From Staphylococcus pseudintermedius (GTDB lineage Bacteria > Bacillota > Bacilli > Staphylococcales > Staphylococcaceae): DNA of 64,000 nt. This document shows, piece after piece, positions 29,139-38,233 of the stretch; the first letter of the stretch is position 1, and the number at the start of each line of letters is the position of its first letter. The notes beneath the pieces are model-generated. The model did not search any database. It was not told the origin of the DNA and saw nothing but the letters and a program-made list of their open reading frames with translations. The stretch spans positions 124,001 through 188,000 of the forward strand of contig NZ_MLGE02000001.1 of assembly GCF_001792775.2 (NCBI RefSeq), written 5' to 3'. Position numbers and translations under genes: made by a program.

Positions 29139-31130
29139 ATGGATAATAAAAAGCTAGAACAATTGAAAAAAGACCAAAAAAACAATGATGGTAAAGCAAT
29201 GACGACGAATAATGGTGTCAAAGTGAGTGAGGATGAAAATACCTTAACTGTCGGCGAACGTGGTCCAAGCTTGCTCGAAGATTTCCATTTTAGAGAAAAA
29301 ATCATGCACTTTGACCATGAACGTATCCCTGAAAGAATTGTTCATGCGCGGGGATTTGGTGCTCATGGTGAATTCCAAGTTTATAAAGATTTATCAGCCT
29401 ACACCTCTGCAGACTTTTTAACTCATCCAGAAAAAACAACCCCTGTATTTGTAAGATTTTCGACTGTACAAGGTTCTAAAGGGTCACCAGATACAGTGAG
29501 AGATGTACGTGGTTTTGCGACAAAATTCTATACTGATGAGGGGATTTTCGACCTCGTAGGTAATGACATTCCAGTATTCTTCATTCAAGATGCGATTAAG
29601 TTCCCTGATTTAATTCATGCGGTTAAACCTGAGCCACATAATGAAATGCCACAAGGTGGAAGTGCCCACGATACTTTTTGGGATTTCTTTGCGCAAAATC
29701 CTGAATCAACACATACAGCATTCTGGGCGATGAGTGACCGCGGTATTCCGAAAAACTTTAGACAAATGGAAGGATTCGGTGTTCATACCTTCCGCCTCGT
29801 TAACCGCGAAGGTCAGTCTTACTTTGTGAAATTTCATTGGAAGCCATTACACGGTTTAGAATCATTGGTTTGGGACGAAGCACAAATTTTATCTGGTAAA
29901 GATATCGACTTCCACCGTAAAGATTTATATGAATCTATCGAAAAAGGTGACTATCCGGAATGGGAGTTAGGACTTCAAATTATTCGTCCAGAACAAGAAT
30001 TCGACTTTGATTTTGATATTTTAGACCCAACAAAAATTTGGCCAGAAGACCAAGTCCCAGTCGAAATTGTAGGTAAAATGACGCTCAATCGCAATGTGTC
30101 TAACGTGTTTGACGAAACAGAACAAGCAGCGTTCCACCCGGGTCATATCGTTCCTGGCATTGACTTCTCAAATGACCCTTTATTACAAGGTCGCTTATTT
30201 TCATATACAGACACGCAAATTTCAAGATTGGGCGGACCTAATTTTAACCAAATCCCAATCAACCGTCCTGTCAATGAAGTACACAACAACCAACGTGACG
30301 CCATGCATCAAATGAATGTGCATCAAGGGCAAACAGCTTACCATAAAAATGCATTAAACAATAACGACCCTCACACAACACCGAGAGAGGAAGGCGGTTT
30401 TGAACATTATCAAGAAAAAGTAGAAGGTCATAAAATTAGAAAACGCAGCTCAAGTTTTGAAGATTATTATAGCCAAGCGAAATTATATTTAAACAGCTTA
30501 ACACCCGCTGAATATGATCATATGGTAGCAGGTTTCTCATTTGAAATTGGCATGTGCAAGTCTGTGATGGTCAAACAAAACGCCGTTAATCAATTAAATA
30601 AAGTGGATCGTCAATTAGCTGAAGCAGTTGCGGCAAATGTTGGCGTTTCTGTCCCAGAAGAGAATGAAGAAGTACAATCTACAGCGAAAGACAGTCAACT
30701 CACAATGGAAAAATTCGATATTCCATTACCAGGACATTCCGTAGCTGTATTAGTAAGTGGGGAGATTAGCGAAGAGACACTAAAATCTTATGCGAAAGTA
30801 TTTGCAGAGAACAAACTGAATTATGCATTCGTTGGCAAACAACCACGTGCCATTGACGAAGATTTCGGTATTACTGAAACATACGACACCGCACACCCTA
30901 CACTATTCGACAGTGCAATTGTATTATCAGACGGCTCAGACCTATTGCCAGAAGCAGAAGAATTTGCGGAAATGACGTATAAACATAAAAAGCCATTAGT
31001 GGTCAATGAAAAAGCCGCAAATCAACTCGGTCGTTCAAAAATCAAACTCAACGCGCCCGGTGTTTTCACATCAGATGAACCCGATACGATTGTAAAAGCA
31101 TTTGATAGAGTGAGATATTGGGACCGTTAA
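29139..31130 (+). CDS. katE: Large-subunit catalase (KatE type)
   Basis: A 663-aa monofunctional heme catalase. The catalytic His is in RIVHARGFGAHG and the Asn in DLVGNDIPVFF. The proximal heme Tyr is in RLFSYTDTQ. A C-terminal class-I-glutaminase-like domain (about 515-663) marks the large-subunit (HPII/KatE) clade, unlike the ~505-aa staphylococcal KatA. The start ATG 29139 has AAAGGAG 8 nt upstream; a TTG two codons earlier is too close. Single gene with terminator at 31147-31183. Confidence 0.93.
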   Translation: MDNKKLEQLKKDQKNNDGKAMTTNNGVKVSEDENTLTVGERGPSLLEDFHFREKIMHFDHERIPERIVHARGFGAHGEFQVYKDLSAYTSADFLTHPEKTTPVFVRFSTVQGSKGSPDTVRDVRGFATKFYTDEGIFDLVGNDIPVFFIQDAIKFPDLIHAVKPEPHNEMPQGGSAHDTFWDFFAQNPESTHTAFWAMSDRGIPKNFRQMEGFGVHTFRLVNREGQSYFVKFHWKPLHGLESLVWDEAQILSGKDIDFHRKDLYESIEKGDYPEWELGLQIIRPEQEFDFDFDILDPTKIWPEDQVPVEIVGKMTLNRNVSNVFDETEQAAFHPGHIVPGIDFSNDPLLQGRLFSYTDTQISRLGGPNFNQIPINRPVNEVHNNQRDAMHQMNVHQGQTAYHKNALNNNDPHTTPREEGGFEHYQEKVEGHKIRKRSSSFEDYYSQAKLYLNSLTPAEYDHMVAGFSFEIGMCKSVMVKQNAVNQLNKVDRQLAEAVAANVGVSVPEENEEVQSTAKDSQLTMEKFDIPLPGHSVAVLVSGEISEETLKSYAKVFAENKLNYAFVGKQPRAIDEDFGITETYDTAHPTLFDSAIVLSDGSDLLPEAEEFAEMTYKHKKPLVVNEKAANQLGRSKIKLNAPGVFTSDEPDTIVKAFDRVRYWDR

Positions 31131-31146
31131 AATCATACAGAAATCG

Positions 31147-31183
31147 ACCCCGTACCCTACAAATGATAAGGGACGGGGTTTTA
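31147..31183 (+). terminator. Terminator after katE
   Basis: ACCCCGT..CCCT (31147-31158) pairs with AGGG.ACGGGGT (31169-31179), followed by TTTTAT. Confidence 0.75.
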
Positions 31184-31278
31184 TGATTACTTGCCTACAT
31201 TTTCTGACTTTTACCAATAGTTATCTTTTATTTTTTATGTTATTTTAAACACTCATAATTTATGGATATAGAACAGAT

Positions 31279-31562
31279 TCATTTTTTGCGTTTATTGCCA
31301 ATTTTATTTCTCAGATACCTGACATTGTTGAACCAGCTTTCAAATATCTCTTTAGTTACTTTAATTGATTTTCCAATATTTTCTGAAATCAAGTTTTCAA
31401 TTTATTTATCATTTGCTCTGTGGTAAAAGGTTGGGGAGGTTCTATCTTATAATCTTGATTCAAAATATCGAGCTTTATAGATAGCGTTAAGTTCGTTGAA
31501 ACATCAATATGTTCTTCTTTCAACATAGCCTTTTCTAATTCACTCAAAGTTTTTTCAACCAT
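31279..31562 (-). pseudogene. Frameshifted small gene of unknown function
   Basis: A minus-strand gene starts at ATG 31562 with GGAGGGG 5 nt upstream and reads MVEKTLSELEKAMLKEEHID.. for 57 codons to a stop. A one-base shift near 31395 restores a coherent frame (..SENIGKSIKVTKEIFESW..) that runs to a stop at 31279-31281. The two parts together would give about 95 residues. I do not recognise the family. A sequencing error at an A/T run could also explain the shift. Confidence 0.5.
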
Positions 31563-31583
31563 CTTAACCCCTCCATTTTAGAC

Positions 31584-31632
31584 AAAAAAAGGCCAACTCT
31601 GTTTCGCATTGTTAAGAGGCGTTAGTTGGCTT
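31584..31632 (-). terminator. Terminator, leftward
   Basis: On the minus strand GCCAACT pairs with AGTTGGC and is followed by CTTTTTTTG. It lies between the DUF3923-like gene and the frameshifted gene. Confidence 0.65.
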
Positions 31633-31715
31633 CTAATACTCATAAAATACCACTCTTAATTTTAAAAGTCAATGCTTTTTATTGATTCCAAATACTTTCT
31701 TACTTATTGTTTCGA

Positions 31716-31772
31716 AAAAAAGAGGTTGGGGCATAAGGTCTCAGTTCCGTAAGAGCAACACCAACTTTTCTA
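31716..31772 (-). terminator. Possible terminator after DUF3923-like gene
   Basis: On the minus strand AGTTGG near 31765 can pair with CCAACCT near 31725, which is followed by CTTTTTTTCG. The loop is long, so this is a weaker call. The GAGGTTGGG sequence is similar to that beside nfrA (18470s). Confidence 0.4.
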
Positions 31773-31779
31773 ATATGTA

Positions 31780-32022
31780 TCAATTGTTACTTTTGTTACT
31801 TTCTTTCACTTTAATTATATTAACTATGCACCAAATCAACTGAATAATAGCTGGTATCAAAAAAAATGCACCTAATACTAGAATATTCAGTAATTTTATC
31901 TCTAGCGTTTGCAATGCCCCTGCGGCATCAACATTTCTGTTCCATAGTAGAATAGATAAACTAAAAAAAATAGTACATTCCAAAACAGTTATAATCCACC
32001 AAAAAATCCATGAAGCTTTCAC
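31780..32022 (-). CDS. Small two-helix membrane protein (DUF3923-like)
   Basis: An 80-aa protein with two membrane helices (about 5-27 and 45-70) joined by a loop RNVDAAGALQTLEIKL, which resembles the DUF3923 family of staphylococcal small membrane proteins. Function unknown. Single gene in an accessory patch. Confidence 0.65.
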   Translation of the reverse strand: MKASWIFWWIITVLECTIFFSLSILLWNRNVDAAGALQTLEIKLLNILVLGAFFLIPAIIQLIWCIVNIIKVKESNKSNN

Positions 32023-32182
32023 TCTTATCGACTCCCTTCAATTTATGGTATACTATATTAGAATTTACCATATAAAAAATAATAAAACAATATATTGTTA
32101 AAGTTTTATAAAAATATCTTATTTGTTGTATTATAGATATACATTGAAGCTTTAAATAATTAATGATATATGAGGGGCTTTT

Positions 32183-32703
32183 ATGAACAAAGAAAATACA
32201 CTTATTTTTTTACTCAAAAAAATTTCATGGCCATTTAAATTAGTTTCTATAGCTATAATTATTTCATCTTTAGGTAGTATTATCGGTCTTCTCGTACCAT
32301 TGTATACATATATACAGGAAAAATAGTAGATGATTTCTCTTTAAAATCAATTAATTCATCATTTGTTTTATCTATCACCATTATATTTATATTAAATTCA
32401 TTATTAAGCGGTTTGGGTTACTACTTATTAAATAAAGTAGGAAAAAATAATATATTCAATTCGTTTTGTTTTATGGAAACACATAATATATTTAAAAATC
32501 TCTTTTTTTGATGAAAACGAAAGTGGCCAACTTATAAGTCGTTTAACCGATGATACAAAAGTTACAAATGATTTTATATCTCAAAAATTACCTAATGCAT
32601 TGCCATCTTTAATTACTTTTATAGGGTCATTAATCATGTTATTTATATTAGATTGGCAAATGACTCTACTATTATTTATAGTCATCCCTATTTTTACTTT
32701 AAT
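32183..32703 (+). pseudogene. Remnant of an ABC exporter (membrane domain)
   Basis: From ATG 32183 the translation reads MNKENTLIFLLKKISWPFKL.., then shifts frame near 32310 and again near 32508. After that comes the motif DENESGQLISRLTDDTKVTNDF, diagnostic of the membrane domain of ABC exporters of the bacteriocin/multidrug type. Coding ends at the rpsR terminator, with no nucleotide-binding domain. At least two frameshifts and a 3' deletion make it a pseudogene. GAGGGGC ribosome site is still present upstream. Confidence 0.75.
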
Positions 32704-32743
32704 AAAAACCCCATACACCTCAATAGATGTACGGGGTTTTTAT
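32703..32743. terminator. Terminator of the rpsF-ssb-rpsR operon
   Basis: ACCCCATAC (32708-32716) pairs with GTACGGGGT (32729-32737), one mismatch, with T tracts on both strands. Confidence 0.75.
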
Positions 32744-32751
32744 ATATTGGC

Positions 32752-32994
32752 TTACGCTTCGTCTTTAACGAATGGTAATAATGCCATATGACGTGCACGT
32801 TTGATCGCTGTAGTCAACATACGTTGATATTTAGCTGAAGTCCCTGTGACACGACGTGGTAAAATTTTACCGCGTTCTGAGATAAAACGTTTTAATAATT
32901 CAGTGTCTTTGTAGTCGATATGTGTAATACCGTTTGCTGTGAAATAACAAACTTTTTTACGACGACGACCGCCTCTTCTTGGTCCACCTGCCAT
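32752..32994 (-). CDS. rpsR: 30S ribosomal protein S18
   Basis: An 80-aa basic protein with the S18 signature ..[49 protein letters not shown]... It binds S6 on the small subunit platform. Last gene of rpsF-ssb-rpsR, with AAGGGAGG-type ribosome site upstream. Confidence 0.98.
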   Translation of the reverse strand: MAGGPRRGGRRRKKVCYFTANGITHIDYKDTELLKRFISERGKILPRRVTGTSAKYQRMLTTAIKRARHMALLPFVKDEA

Positions 32995-33047
32995 GTTTTG
33001 TGCCTCCCTTACTTTAAAAATGGTTTTCTATACGTTTCAGATTGTCA

Positions 33048-33554
33048 TTAGAATGGTAAATCATCATCGCTAATATCGATAGGACCGTTCGCATTCGCAA
33101 ATGGATTATCGTTAGCTGGTTGCTGATGATTGTTTTGATAAGACGAATTTTGGCCTTGTTGTTGTCCACCGAATCCTTGACCGTAGCTATCGAATTGATT
33201 GCCTTGGTTTTGATTCGCGTGACGTTGGTTTTGTGATTTTGGCTCAAGGAATTGAACACTATCACATACCACTTCAGTGACGAATACACGTCGGCCTTCT
33301 TGGTTTTCGTAACTGCGTGATTGTAAGCGACCGTCAACGCCAGCGAGACTTCCTTTAAACAAAAAGTTGTTTACATTTTCTGCTTGTTTACGGAAAACAA
33401 CGCAGTTAATGAAGTCTGCTTCACGTTCCCCTTGCGCATTCGTAAATGTACGATTAACCGCTAAGGTAAATGTCGCTACACTTACGCCTGAGGGTGTCGT
33501 TCTGTATTCTGGATCTTTAGTTAAGCGACCTACTAATACGACTCTATTAAGCAT
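33048..33554 (-). CDS. ssb: Single-stranded DNA-binding protein
   Basis: A 168-aa protein: OB fold (residues 1-105, [18 protein letters not shown]..), a Gln/Asn-rich linker and the acidic tip DDDLPF that recruits replication and repair partners. It sits between rpsF and rpsR as in most firmicutes. Confidence 0.97.
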   Translation of the reverse strand: MLNRVVLVGRLTKDPEYRTTPSGVSVATFTLAVNRTFTNAQGEREADFINCVVFRKQAENVNNFLFKGSLAGVDGRLQSRSYENQEGRRVFVTEVVCDSVQFLEPKSQNQRHANQNQGNQFDSYGQGFGGQQQGQNSSYQNNHQQPANDNPFANANGPIDISDDDLPF

Positions 33555-33576
33555 TTACACGCCCCCAATTATTCTA

Positions 33577-33873
33577 TTACTTGTTTTCGTCTTCACGGAC
33601 AACGATGTAACGAATGATATCGTCATTGATTTTAGCTAAACGTTGGAATTCGTCAGTAGCTTTGTTGTTTTCAGACTGGATACGTACGATGTTGTAGTAA
33701 CCATCTTTGAAGTCTTCAATTTCATAAGCTAAGCGACGTTTACCCCAGTCCTTCGTTTCTAATACCTCAGAACCTTCAGAAGCTAAAATTCCGTTAAAAC
33801 GTTCAACTACTGCTTTGCGTGCATCTTCTTCAATATTTGGACGCACGATGTACATTACTTCATATGTTCTCAT
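33577..33873 (-). CDS. rpsF: 30S ribosomal protein S6
   Basis: A 98-aa protein beginning [20 protein letters not shown] with the S6 strand-helix pattern and ..[20 protein letters not shown]... It pairs with S18. First gene of the operon, with AAGGAGGTG upstream. Confidence 0.98.
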   Translation of the reverse strand: MRTYEVMYIVRPNIEEDARKAVVERFNGILASEGSEVLETKDWGKRRLAYEIEDFKDGYYNIVRIQSENNKATDEFQRLAKINDDIIRYIVVREDENK

Positions 33874-33901
33874 TGTATATTGGCACCTCCTTGTGGTCTA
33901 T

Positions 33902-33931
33902 GCGGCTTATCAAAATTCAAATGATAAGCAA
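33902..33931 (-). promoter_or_regulatory. Probable S6:S18 leader hairpin
   Basis: On the minus strand GCTTATCA and TGATAAGC (33929-33922 and 33912-33905) form an 8-bp stem followed directly by CCGC, shortly before the rpsF ribosome site. The S6:S18 complex is known to bind a leader RNA presenting CCG, so autoregulation is likely. Confidence 0.5.
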
Positions 33932-34026
33932 GGAATAATTTTCATTACTCACATTCAAAGATTGTATCATAGCCCTTTACAAATTACAACATGTTTCACA
34001 GATTGATCAATACAATTTAATTTATT

Positions 34027-34067
34027 GTCATCTGTACTATGTCATCTGTACTATGTCATCTGTACAT
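34027..34067 (+). repeat. 14-bp tandem repeat, three copies
   Basis: GTCATCTGTACTAT is repeated at 34027-34040 and 34041-34054, with a third copy differing at the end (34055-34067). It lies about 65 bp upstream of the SaeR-like site of sbi. Confidence 0.85.
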
Positions 34068-34131
34068 ACGAAAACCTAGCATATTCTCAGTCCTTCACTA
34101 ACTGTTCAATATTAATGGCTTTTTATCTTTA

Positions 34132-34176
34132 ATTAAGAAATAGTTAATTTTTATTGAGATTAAAAAGTGTTATATT
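34132..34176 (+). promoter_or_regulatory. SaeR-like box and promoter of sbi
   Basis: ATTAA (34132-34136), 6 nt, GTTAA (34143-34147) differs by one base from the SaeR site GTTAAN6GTTAA. A -10 like TATATT lies at 34171-34176, which would put the box at the -35 region. In S. aureus, sbi is a SaeRS target. Confidence 0.6.
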
Positions 34177-34223
34177 CTTTTGTGTTAACAAAAAATCAAC
34201 GAAGAAACAGAAGGGAATAAACA

Positions 34224-35744
34224 ATGAAAACTAAATACACAGCAAAATTATTAATTGGGGCAGCAACAATATCTTTAGCAACATTTATTTCACAAGGGAA
34301 CGCACATGCGAGCGAACATACTACAGGACTCGCACCGGCACAACCTGTCAACTTTGATTCAATCAATGTAACGCCAGACCAAAAAACATTCTATCAAGTC
34401 TTACATATGGAAGGCATTTCAGAAGACCAACGTGAACAATATTTGAAACAATTGCACGAAGACCCAAGTAGCGCACAAAATGTTTTTTCAGAATCAATTA
34501 AAGATGCCATCCACCCGGAACGTCGTGTTGCGCAACAAAATGCGTTTTACAGCGTATTACACAACGATGACTTATCCGAAGAGCAACGTGATGCCTACAT
34601 TGGTAGAATTAAAGAAGATCCAGATCAAAGCCAAGAAGTATTTGTTGAGTCTTTAAATGTGGCACCAAAAGCAGAATCACATGAAGATCGCCTCATTGAA
34701 TTACAAAACAAAAATTTAATGGAAGCGAATGAAGCACTTAAAGCGTTACAACAAGAAGACAGCATTCAGAATAGACGTGCGGCTCAACGTGCTGTCAACA
34801 AATTGACGCCAGATAGCGCGAACGCATTCCAAAAAGAATTAGATCAAATCAATGCCCCACGCGACGCTAAAATTAAAGCTGACGCTGAAGCAAAAAAACA
34901 AGCACCTGAAGTAAGCGCACCACAAATTGAAGATGCACCTACTACTGAAGTTGCACCATCTCCAAAACCAAACGAAACACAAGAAGAACAGAAGCCAAAT
35001 GTATCAACTCCTGAAAAAGATACAAAAACAGAAAAAACTGAAGAAGCAAAAGAAAAAGATACAAATAAAGCTGGTACTGAAAAGAAACCTGAAGTAGATA
35101 AAAGTTCTGAAGCAGAAAAAAATACACAAAGTGAGAAAGCACCTAAAGTAGAAGGTAAAGAACAAGCTGAGAAAGCGACTGAAAACAACAAAGGTACTGA
35201 CACTAAAAAAGAAATGCAACCTGCACCAAGTACAGAAAACAATGGAAACAATAACGCTGTAGCTCCATCTGCACCTGTATTACCTGAAACAGGAGAAGTA
35301 ACAACTTCAACACTTGAAAGCTACTGGAATGCTTTCAAAGACAGTGTGAACAAAGGTTATGCTTATGTAAAAGATAGTGTGACAAAAGGTTTAGACTATT
35401 TAAAAGAACAGTATAATTATGTTTCTAAAAAATATAACGATGCCAAATACTATGCAGAATTATATAAAAACCATAAAAGTTTAATTGATACAACTGTTCT
35501 TGGTATTTTAAATGAAAAAGGTACAGGTGCCTATATTTCTCCAATAAAAATTGAAAACTCTTTCAATCCATTCTATAAATCATATGCACAAACAAGAAAC
35601 TTTGTAACAGAAGGTATTAACACAGGTAAAGTTTTATACACGTTATACCAAAATCCAACGGTAGTTAAAAGTGCTCTTGCGGCAGCACAAGCTATCGATA
35701 CAGCGAAAAACGCATTCAACAGTATCTTCTCTTTCTTCAAATAA
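34224..35744 (+). CDS. sbi: Immunoglobulin- and complement-binding protein Sbi
   Basis: A 506-aa secreted protein. A signal peptide (1-29, ends AHA-SE) precedes two protein A-like three-helix IgG-binding domains (about 48-93 and 103-145, with QNAFYSVLHNDDLSEEQRDAY). A C3d-binding domain IV equivalent follows (about 152-213, with IQNRRAAQRAVNK; Arg185 and Asn192 match S. aureus Arg231 and Asn238). Then come a Pro/Lys/Glu-rich stretch (225-350), LPETG at 353-357 and the Tyr-rich C-terminal domain (362-506). Domain III of S. aureus Sbi is missing. The protein should block antibody function at the cell surface or in the medium. Confidence 0.9.
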   Translation: MKTKYTAKLLIGAATISLATFISQGNAHASEHTTGLAPAQPVNFDSINVTPDQKTFYQVLHMEGISEDQREQYLKQLHEDPSSAQNVFSESIKDAIHPERRVAQQNAFYSVLHNDDLSEEQRDAYIGRIKEDPDQSQEVFVESLNVAPKAESHEDRLIELQNKNLMEANEALKALQQEDSIQNRRAAQRAVNKLTPDSANAFQKELDQINAPRDAKIKADAEAKKQAPEVSAPQIEDAPTTEVAPSPKPNETQEEQKPNVSTPEKDTKTEKTEEAKEKDTNKAGTEKKPEVDKSSEAEKNTQSEKAPKVEGKEQAEKATENNKGTDTKKEMQPAPSTENNGNNNAVAPSAPVLPETGEVTTSTLESYWNAFKDSVNKGYAYVKDSVTKGLDYLKEQYNYVSKKYNDAKYYAELYKNHKSLIDTTVLGILNEKGTGAYISPIKIENSFNPFYKSYAQTRNFVTEGINTGKVLYTLYQNPTVVKSALAAAQAIDTAKNAFNSIFSFFK

Positions 35745-35749
35745 ATTAC

Positions 35750-35791
35750 AAATAGACATCGGACAATTCTCATGTTCGATGTCTATTTTAA
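35750..35791. terminator. Bidirectional terminator after sbi
   Basis: AAATAGACATCG (35750-35761) pairs perfectly with CGATGTCTATTT (35777-35788), followed by TAATT. It separates sbi from the convergent ABC operon. Confidence 0.85.
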
Positions 35792-35797
35792 TTCATG

Positions 35798-36607
35798 CTA
35801 TTTTGTTAACAATTTATCCGAGTCAAACCTTTTCGAAACGGCTAAATAAACGATGATATCGACTACAATTAACACGACAACGAGTATTATTGAAATCATC
35901 GGTCCAAACAAAAATACTCCGTTCGCTTGTGAAATGATAAAACCAATAATAGGCAATACCAATATCATTGACACAGACTGGGCGGATTTGCTTGTGTTCA
36001 CTCTTTGCGACACAGCCACAACGAGTGAAATAGACAAAAACGTAATTAACGGCGCAATAAAGAAAGTAACCATTATCCAACTAAAGTTCGGAAAAATCAT
36101 CTCACCTAACACATTGACGCCATAAACATTAGCGATAATACCATAAATGAATACTGCAATCCAAGTGAGCAAAATCGATGGGATTCCTGAAACTAAAATC
36201 TTTCCGAGCATCAATTCTTTATTTGTAATAGGCGTATAGAGTAGCCCTTCAATCGTTTTATGTTCCTTTTCACCCGTAAAGCTTGTTGTAGCTAACATAC
36301 TAGAAACAAATACCGGTATAAGGATAAAAAACGGAATAAAGAAATACATCAAAATTGCATAAACCATGCCGTGATGAGGATCGATAGATTTCGGTATGAC
36401 TTGTTCGGGCAACTGGTCAATGAACATTCTTGCACCGCCAATATAATCAACGACACTAAAATGAATATCACCAATCACTAACGCTAACGGTAACACTAAA
36501 CTAAAAATAAATGGGATAATAAATACTGATACTAAAACCCCACGATCACTTTTAATATCCAATGCGTCCTTATAAACAATTGTGAAGACGTGTTTCATAT
36601 TAATCAT
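35798..36607 (-). CDS. ABC-2 type permease
   Basis: A 269-aa membrane protein with about six helices and the ABC-2/NatB-like pattern: ..YKDALDIKSDRGVLVSVFIIPF.. at the N-terminus and ..FTGEKEHKTIEGLLYTPITNKELMLGKI.. after the first outside loop. It would export an unknown substrate with the upstream ATPase, which it overlaps by 8 bp. Confidence 0.83.
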   Translation of the reverse strand: MINMKHVFTIVYKDALDIKSDRGVLVSVFIIPFIFSLVLPLALVIGDIHFSVVDYIGGARMFIDQLPEQVIPKSIDPHHGMVYAILMYFFIPFFILIPVFVSSMLATTSFTGEKEHKTIEGLLYTPITNKELMLGKILVSGIPSILLTWIAVFIYGIIANVYGVNVLGEMIFPNFSWIMVTFFIAPLITFLSISLVVAVSQRVNTSKSAQSVSMILVLPIIGFIISQANGVFLFGPMISIILVVVLIVVDIIVYLAVSKRFDSDKLLTK

Positions 36608-37535
36608 GCGGCATCACATCCATCTTCTTGAAATATAATTCTTTAATCGTATGTTGCACTTCAGTGACCGTATAGACATCTAGTTGGTGTTCAGTAAGCA
36701 GTTTAATGACCTGGGAAATATCCTCATAAGCCTCCATTTTCACACGGAGATACCCTTCTTTGTCACTAAGTTCTTTGGCGACCACTGCATGTTCATTTTC
36801 CAATAAAGCCCATGCACGTGTCACATCACGCACATGAATATCGAATTCCACTTGTGGCCAAGTTTCACGCAACAAATCTTCCGCTCTGCCTGAAGCAATA
36901 AAACGACCTTGATCCATCATAAAAATATAATCTGCAATTTGTTCTAACCCTTGTAAATGGTGTGTACACATAAATACTGTCATTTCCCTCTCACGCACTT
37001 GCTTTTGTAAATAAGTGTTGAGTGATTCAGCTGCTGATGGATCCAAGCCAGATGTTGGTTCGTCTAAAATCAATAGTTTCGGTTGGTGAATAAGCGCACG
37101 CATAATCGCCACTTTTTGCTTCAACCCTTTACTCAACGTCGCTACTTTGCTATTTTTGCGTTCCGTTAACTCAAAATAAGTTAACAGCGCTTCAATCCTG
37201 TCTTCAATTGCTGCTTTTGGCATATCGTAAAAACGCGCCCATATTTTTAAGTTTTCATACACTGTTAGGTTTTCATACAGATTCCCATCATTTTGCACAC
37301 CCATTTGTTGACGTACACGCTCAAAATGGGGATCTGTCGTCTTTACACCAAATACTTCAATTTCACCATGCGTCGGTTGCAATAAACCTGTCAGTAACCG
37401 AACTGTCGTTGTTTTCCCTACACCGTTCGGCCCTAAAATCGCATTAATCGTTCCCGGTTTCAAAGTAAAAGAGATATCATTAATCACATCTTTACCATTT
37501 AACGTCTTATGTAGTTGGTTCACACGGACTAACAT
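36600..37535 (-). CDS. ABC exporter ATPase (NatA/CcmA-like)
   Basis: A 311-aa ATPase with Walker A LGPNGVGKTT, signature LSKGLKQK (variant of LSGGQ), Walker B LLILDEPTSGLDP and His switch (CTHH), plus a C-terminal extension (230-311) typical of ABC-2 exporter ATPases. The start ATG 37535 has GAGGTGAGG directly upstream. Operon with the ABC-2 permease. Confidence 0.87.
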   Translation of the reverse strand: MLVRVNQLHKTLNGKDVINDISFTLKPGTINAILGPNGVGKTTTVRLLTGLLQPTHGEIEVFGVKTTDPHFERVRQQMGVQNDGNLYENLTVYENLKIWARFYDMPKAAIEDRIEALLTYFELTERKNSKVATLSKGLKQKVAIMRALIHQPKLLILDEPTSGLDPSAAESLNTYLQKQVREREMTVFMCTHHLQGLEQIADYIFMMDQGRFIASGRAEDLLRETWPQVEFDIHVRDVTRAWALLENEHAVVAKELSDKEGYLRVKMEAYEDISQVIKLLTEHQLDVYTVTEVQHTIKELYFKKMDVMPHD

Positions 37536-37690
37536 TATCCTCACCTCTCTCATCGTTGTTTACTTTTCACAGCACTAATCACATAAATTTTATCACTTTT
37601 TTTCACAAAATACATTAAAATTCATCATTTTTATATAAAATCATTCTAACCACTTGATATTTTTTAAAAATAACTTGCTTGTCATATAAA

Positions 37691-38233
37691 TCACACTTTC
37701 CTATCTGACTTGTAGTCGGCATAAAAACTGTCATTTATAATATAAAATTTTCTAAGCCAATCGAATAATGTCATATTATGTGTTGATATCTTCTTATTCT
37801 TAAGTACCGATAATACAATCATTCTGATAATAATTGTCAGTTCGTCTGGTTTTTTGCCTCGTTTATCTTCCCCTTTAATTAGGCTTGCGTCAGAATTATA
37901 TAAAACACCAAACATTATATCCTTTTTGCGTTTGTTTTGTTGATTCTGAACCTTATAATATTCTGTAAAAAATTGACTTATTGTCTTGTCACAAGTAATA
38001 TAATCCTTTTGGCTTAGCTTACCATTTCGACGTCTCCACAGCTCCTCATCAATTGTTGAGTATACTATCTTTGATTCAACCTGATTATTTTCAAATGACT
38101 TGAGCTTGTCAATTGAAATGTCAATCTCTCTTTTGTTTCCTAAAACAACTCTGTGTGTATTGGTCAGTACGCAACACTTCCTTTTTAATACAATTTGAAA
38201 GTTAACGTACCATTCACCCTCTAATATATAATA
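37691..38233 (-). pseudogene. 5'-truncated ORF of unknown family
   Basis: A minus-strand frame is open for 180 codons (38233 to 37691) with coding-like composition (..HRVVLGNKREIDISID.., ..IVYSTIDEELWRRRNGK.., ..LFDWLRKFYIINDSFY..). The only ATG is far inside (37915, MFGVLYNSDAS). No ATG, GTG or TTG in frame marks the 5' end, which lies inside the loop of a 19-bp perfect inverted repeat. It is probably the C-terminal part of a larger gene cut by rearrangement. I do not recognise the family. Confidence 0.5.

Noticed and set aside
34844..35251. Long minus-strand open frames inside sbi rich in Phe, Ser and Val
   Set aside because: They are shadows of the Lys/Glu/Pro-rich repeat stretch of Sbi read in reverse; no ribosome site, and the plus-strand protein is clearly recognised.
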